Shown here one piece after another: positions 7,398 to 10,319 of a stretch of DNA of 10,319 bases. The notes under the pieces are model-generated. The model was not told the DNA's origin and ran no database searches. It was given only the letters and a program-made list of their open reading frames with translations. A program made the position numbers and the translations under genes. Source of the DNA: Bacteroidia bacterium (GTDB taxonomy: Bacteria > Bacteroidota > Bacteroidia > Bacteroidales > GCA-2748055); contig JAUVKN010000129.1 in the NCBI GenBank assembly GCA_030596245.1, positions 1-10,319 on the forward strand. Direction: 5' to 3'. Numbering within the stretch: the stretch's first letter is position 1; the number at the start of each line of letters is the position of its first letter.

Positions 7398-7935
7398 ATG
7401 TTAAGAAATTACCTTCTGGTTACCTTCCGTAACCTTTATAAAAACAGAGTATTTGCACTCATTAATGTTCTGGGATTGGGAATGGCGCTTTCCATTTGTA
7501 TTGTGGCCTATTTCAATCATATGTTTGGTTATGATTTTGACCGACAGCATCAAACAGTTGTATATTTTCCTTGCCATAGTAGCCACAGTTTTATCCATGA
7601 TCGGATTATATACCCTGGTTTCACTTAGTATCCTGAACAGGACAAAAGAGATTGGGATTCGCAAGGTAATGGGAGCACCAATCCCTCGAATACTGTTGGT
7701 ACTCAGTAAATCCTTTCTAATCATACTGGCCATTTCCAGCCTGATTGGTTGTGTGGGCGGATATTACCTCTCATTGATATTACTGGACAGCATTTGGGAC
7801 CAATTCCTGGATTTTACTGCAGGCATCTATATCTATTCCGTTCTAATCATATATCTTGCTACCATAGCAACCATTACCAGTAAAATTTACCAGGCAGCAC
7901 TACAAAATCCGGTCAGTTGTTTGCGGTATGAATGA
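7398..7935 (+). pseudogene. Internally deleted, frameshifted MacB/FtsX-type permease remnant
   Basis: Two pieces of one permease lie in different frames. The N-terminal piece starts at ATG 7398 (MLRNYLLVTFRNLYKNR, then the first membrane segment, then FGYDFDRQH) and stays family-like to about 7550. The C-terminal piece, in the +1 frame, is family-like from about 7540 (DSIKQLYIFLAI), carries the signature KEIGIRKVMGA and ends NPVSCLRYE before TGA at 7933-7935. The join therefore falls at about 7540-7555. Compared with the intact 806-residue gene, about 600 residues are missing: both periplasmic domains and the first FtsX core. If read from 7398, the frame ends at 7626-7628 in unrelated residues. 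The C-terminal piece is open back to ATG 7453, so a short membrane protein could in principle be made. It sits 5 bases after the ferredoxin-domain gene, at the end of that operon, and is divergent in sequence from the upstream permease. A sequencing or assembly collapse cannot be excluded. Confidence 0.88.
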
Positions 7936-7948
7936 AGCAGGAATTTTA

Positions 7949-8896
7949 TTATAAGGCTTTTCGATTTAAATTCCTCGGATGTTCTGGTGTAGCTGCTGAT
8001 GAGAGTTTACCTTCCATGGCTTCATTTCGATAGCGCCTGCTTGCATCATAATATTTTTCCGTAAGATCTACCTCTGAGATCAATATACCCGGCATATCTG
8101 GCTCAAGTTTGTTCTGCACCAATCCATCAGGTGTGATGAAATAACAGGGCCAGCTGCTGGGAGCTGAAGAGTTTGTCAGGGACATATAGAAATGGTTAGT
8201 GGCAGCCCTGGCCTGTGAAGTGACAGGCATGATCTTAGGATGGATACCGCCGGGCTTCTGACGGGCATTATAAAATGATTGAAAGATCATATCCACATCA
8301 AGTTTCCTGTATTCCCTGTAGAGTTCAGGAAATCTTACATCAAAACATATCAGCAGTCCACATTTAATCCCATTGAGATCAAATACCACAAAATGATCCC
8401 CTGCTGAAAAGTAATTCAGGTCACCATTGGTACAGAATCTCTTGTCGTACCTGTCGATGATCTCACCTGAAGGATTAATTACATACAAACTGTTCATGGG
8501 TTTGAAACCTTCCTCCAGCATATGCATTGAGCCCAGTAATACCCACATATTAAGTGTTTTTGCAAGGCCCATGATGGTATCTGTATAGTGATGCAGCATT
8601 TGCCAGTCAAATCCATCCAGTGTCTTCATATCAACACCGGGATATCCGGATAGTGCACATTCAGGAAAATGAGCTATATGGGCGCCCGAATCATGTGCGC
8701 TCACCATCTGCTCCATAATCCATCTGGCATTGTCTTCAATTTGATTGGAGATTGGGAATTGGCAGGAAGCTATACTCATTTTATTTTGCTCCCATTTTGG
8801 ACCCGCTGGCTGGCAAAACAGGGGATTTCCAGGGAAGAATAGTATGACCAGAAGTGCCATCATAAGATAAGGATTGTTGATGCAATATTTATTCAT
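7949..8896 (-). CDS. Exported carbon-nitrogen hydrolase (nitrilase superfamily)
   Basis: This enzyme hydrolyses a nonpeptide C-N bond (amide, carbamoyl or nitrile) with a Glu-Lys-Cys triad. I start it at ATG 8896 (315 residues) because that places a signal peptide at the N-terminus: MNKY, hydrophobic core at about 10-23, then PLFCQPAG. An in-frame ATG at 8944 would put 16 polar residues before the signal. Numbered from 8896, the triad is E79 (HFPECALSGY), K152 (RYDKRFC) and C184 (LICFDVRFPELYR). TSQARAATNHFY at 227-238 is the usual substrate-pocket stretch. FDVRFPEL recalls the omega-amidase/Nit2 and carbamoylase branches, but the substrate is not readable. PLFC lacks a proper lipobox, so a periplasmic soluble protein is likelier than a lipoprotein. 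It is convergent with the permease remnant, 13 bases apart, with no clear terminator between them. Confidence 0.92.
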   Translation of the reverse strand: MNKYCINNPYLMMALLVILFFPGNPLFCQPAGPKWEQNKMSIASCQFPISNQIEDNARWIMEQMVSAHDSGAHIAHFPECALSGYPGVDMKTLDGFDWQMLHHYTDTIMGLAKTLNMWVLLGSMHMLEEGFKPMNSLYVINPSGEIIDRYDKRFCTNGDLNYFSAGDHFVVFDLNGIKCGLLICFDVRFPELYREYRKLDVDMIFQSFYNARQKPGGIHPKIMPVTSQARAATNHFYMSLTNSSAPSSWPCYFITPDGLVQNKLEPDMPGILISEVDLTEKYYDASRRYRNEAMEGKLSSAATPEHPRNLNRKAL

Positions 8897-8921
8897 GATT
8901 GAAGTCTTTAAGTAAAAAAGG

Positions 8922-8952
8922 CCATACTCACAGTAAGTTACCATACTTACAG
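8922..8952. repeat. Pair of direct repeats upstream of the hydrolase
   Basis: CCATACTCACAG (8922-8933) and CCATACTTACAG (8941-8952) match at 11 of 12 bases with a 19-base period. The first copy is 25 bases before the chosen ATG 8896. The placement suits a tandem operator on nearly the same helix face; it also overlaps the alternative longer N-terminus. Function is inferred. Confidence 0.4.
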
Positions 8953-9005
8953 GGCAGCCACTGCCAATCCTGCAGATAGCCTGAGGATGGAGTAGGGATA
9001 GCTTC

Positions 9006-9170
9006 TTAAGCTTTTATATTTTTGTTACCAACTCTTGCTAAATACCGGTTCCTGGCTTCGATAGGATCATCGTTAATAGCAATATATATTCTTGTCCTGA
9101 GGTCAATTATAACTTCCTGTAATTTGGACAGATCAGGTGAGGTGTAATTATGTGGTTTCTTTTCATACAT
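9006..9170 (-). CDS. Small hypothetical protein (54 residues)
   Basis: The ORF starts at ATG 9170 and ends with TAA at 9006-9008. The product is 54 residues, charged and soluble, starting MYEKKPHNYTSPDLSKLQE and containing DLRTRIYIAINDDP at 23-36 followed by EARNRYLARV at 38-47. It has no membrane segment or signal peptide. The composition is like a folded small protein and unlike a random reading of A/T-rich DNA: a DPxEARxRYLxR-like helix and few low-value residues. GAAAGG precedes the ATG by about nine bases. I know no function for it. It lies 109 bases upstream of the hydrolase on the same strand and could share its transcript. The reverse-strand ORF at 9137-9346 overlaps it only slightly and looks non-coding. 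Confidence 0.55.
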   Translation of the reverse strand: MYEKKPHNYTSPDLSKLQEVIIDLRTRIYIAINDDPIEARNRYLARVGNKNIKA

Positions 9171-9513
9171 GTGATGATCCCTTTCAATTTCATTCAGTTG
9201 TTTATGAGAAGCTCATACTAGTTGATTACCCATGGGTATACGAAAGAAGTACCCTGGAGGTTATTTCAATCACAAAGGATATTCAGACTTATTCTGTTTT
9301 CTCTCCTGTAATTGGGAATAGGGCAGTAGCTCTACTGATTTCTTAGTGCAAATATAGCAATATTACGAAAGAAATCGTTGATTGATAATTGCGATTTTAG
9401 AACGGACTCCGCATTATGTTGTCAGTTGAGACATCGCGATGCAGAAATTAATTATAGCAGATTGCCCACCCACTAAGTGAAAGGCAATATGTAGTTTACT
9501 AGGGATACAAAAC
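9171..9513. other. Gene-poor intergenic stretch
   Basis: I see no convincing gene here. A plus-strand 69-codon ORF (9137-9346) shows no family features and runs antisense into the small ORF. The stretch holds the -7 box at 9349-9356, and an imperfect hairpin at 9461-9488 (ATTGCC with GGCAAT, and CACT with AGTG inside it). If transcription starts at that box, the small ORF would have a leader of roughly 170 bases with no recognisable riboswitch. Confidence 0.5.
9349..9356 (-). promoter_or_regulatory. Bacteroidota-type -7 promoter element
   Basis: The minus strand reads TATATTTG, an exact match to the TAnnTTTG -7 consensus of Bacteroidota sigma-ABfr promoters. No good TTTG -33 box lies 19-21 bases upstream; only TTTC-like sequence is present. 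It points toward the 54-residue ORF and the hydrolase. Confidence 0.4.
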
Positions 9514-9545
9514 ACAAGATGTCCGCCTATTGACGGACATCTTGT
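9514..9545 (-). terminator. Strong intrinsic terminator after the lipoprotein gene
   Basis: A perfect 12-base-pair stem, ACAAGATGTCCG with its complement, encloses an 8-base loop. It begins 53 bases after the lipoprotein stop. On the minus strand it is followed by GTTTTGT, a modest U tract; on the plus strand by TTGTTTT, so it may work both ways. Confidence 0.75.
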
Positions 9546-9598
9546 TTGTTTTAGATAAAGCAATTAGTTCAGCCTTTCCCTCTGCGTTTCTCTAATAC

Positions 9599-10177
9599 TC
9601 AATGATAAACCCCTATGAAATTATAGACTGGGCCAGGGTCAGCAAAAAAATCCATTGTGTATGTCCATTTAGCAACCAAACCCTTCACTTCACCTGATTT
9701 ACCCTGTCCAACAGCATCAGCGATTAATTGTGGGGCCCCCTCAGGGGTAAATGTAAGATAACCGCGCCATGTCATTTCCCAATGTCCACGGGAAGGGTCA
9801 CCTTCATTTACACCATCCACAATTAGTTCAGCCTTGCCCCAATATCTAAAAGAGCCATCCTCTTCAATCATTTGATTGACATACCAGGTAGTTTGTCCGG
9901 TAACCATCCAATGGGCAGGATCATCTGCCACGTCGTGCCATACTGTAATGAATCTATTCATGATCTTGTCGTTCGGTAGTTCTTTATATAGACCTTGTTC
10001 GTCAAGGATTTCAGTTGAACTACATACGCCACTAAATGATGTTTTAACTTTCGCAGCTTTTAAAGAGGTTGTTGCCTGATCACTACTTAAATCAGGAACC
10101 AAAGGATCCATTTTTTCGCAACTAAAAAAGATAATGGCTACTCCAATAATCAATAACAATAAGTTTGAACGTTTCAT
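9599..10177 (-). CDS. Orphan exported lipoprotein, unknown function
   Basis: The product has 192 residues and I do not recognise its family. The N-terminus is a lipoprotein signal: MKRSN, a hydrophobic run at 6-18, then FFSC with lipidated C20, giving a mature chain of 173 residues. The acidic/charged residues just after the cysteine (CEKMDP) are compatible with surface export in Bacteroidota, but are not a clear LES motif. The mature part is rich in Trp, Tyr and Gly (TVWHDV, TTWYVNQ, GHWEMTWRGYLTF, GQGKSGEVKGLVAKW), a composition that suits a small beta-barrel or beta-sandwich. The region near 155-192, with alternating Gly and aromatic residues, looks like barrel strands; this is inference. 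C52 is the only other cysteine. It is a single-gene unit with its own terminator. Confidence 0.85.
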   Translation of the reverse strand: MKRSNLLLLIIGVAIIFFSCEKMDPLVPDLSSDQATTSLKAAKVKTSFSGVCSSTEILDEQGLYKELPNDKIMNRFITVWHDVADDPAHWMVTGQTTWYVNQMIEEDGSFRYWGKAELIVDGVNEGDPSRGHWEMTWRGYLTFTPEGAPQLIADAVGQGKSGEVKGLVAKWTYTMDFFADPGPVYNFIGVYH

Positions 10178-10319
10178 AGTTTTCTACTTTAGTTTAATTA
10201 ATGATTGATTTGTAAGTATCCTTATAAACTGGGAAATCGAACTTCCTGCGCAAGTAAAGGATGACCAAGCATTACGATCAAAATCGTAAAACAGAAGTCG
10301 TTTCATTTTTTTTAATGTT
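10178..10319 (-). other. Upstream region of the lipoprotein gene
   Basis: This 142-base stretch should hold the lipoprotein promoter, but I find no confident TAnnTTTG. It contains a small inverted repeat, TTACGAT-CAAA-ATCGTAA (10272-10289), which could be an operator. A 40-codon reading frame (10184-10306) starts with ATG and ends 6 bases before the lipoprotein ATG. Its product (MKRLLFYDFDRNAW...) has no recognisable feature, so it is not called as a gene. Confidence 0.35.

Noticed and set aside
8894..8944. ATG 8944 as the start of the hydrolase
   Set aside because: It would put 16 residues in front of a normal signal peptide and overlap the direct repeats; ATG 8896 fits an exported protein better.
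9137..9346. Plus-strand 69-codon ORF
   Set aside because: No recognisable features, partly antisense to the better minus-strand ORF, and no promoter seen.
10184..10306. 40-codon ORF directly upstream of the lipoprotein
   Set aside because: Placement is suggestive of a leader peptide, but the product has no signal, motif or attenuator-like residue run; chance is likely.
1..10319. CRISPR arrays, tRNA or rRNA genes, transposases
   Set aside because: Reading both strands, I found no regularly spaced repeats, no cloverleaf or rRNA-like conserved blocks, and no transposase motifs.

Overview
The window looks like a chromosomal segment from a Bacteroidota bacterium, probably a Bacteroidales or Marinilabiliales relative. 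The signs are full-length MacB/FtsX-type permeases of the kind that are abundant in this phylum (one ends in LRYE), an exported C69 dipeptidase, a short-signal lipoprotein, mostly absent Shine-Dalgarno sequences, and one clear TAnnTTTG -7 box. No rRNA, tRNA, transposase, integrase, phage gene or CRISPR array was seen. Taxonomy is inferred from gene content only.

Left part, minus strand (1-3692). Reading in the direction of transcription, an exported peptidase C69 (2046-3692) is followed after 2 bases by a 56-codon ORF with four CxxC pairs (1873-2043). That ORF overlaps, by the four bases GTGA, an ABC transporter permease that runs off the left edge of the window (1-1876). The permease frame has no stop over all 1876 bases. 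The small ORF has only a TTG start and is easily missed. The three genes look like one operon.

Middle, plus strand (3892-7935). A divergent 199-base gap carries two strong hairpins. It is followed by a complete 806-residue MacB-type permease, then a 352-residue winged-helix/cysteine-rich/2[4Fe-4S] ferredoxin protein, then the wreck of another permease. The wreck has a good N-terminus (about 50 residues) and a good C-terminus (about 130 residues) joined out of frame, with roughly 600 residues missing. No ATP-binding subunit lies in the window, so partner ATPases must be encoded elsewhere.

Right part, minus strand (7949-10177). An exported nitrilase-superfamily hydrolase with an intact Glu-Lys-Cys triad lies convergent to the broken permease. 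Further right are a 54-residue hypothetical ORF (9006-9170), a gene-poor stretch with a good -7 box, a strong terminator hairpin (9514-9545), and a 192-residue orphan lipoprotein (9599-10177).

Nothing here proves a new system. The points most worth a second look are the Cys-rich ORF coupled to the first permease, the permease/Fe-S protein pairing, the internally deleted permease, and the two palindromes in the divergent gap. The permeases are most likely export or envelope-stress transporters, but no substrate can be read from sequence.
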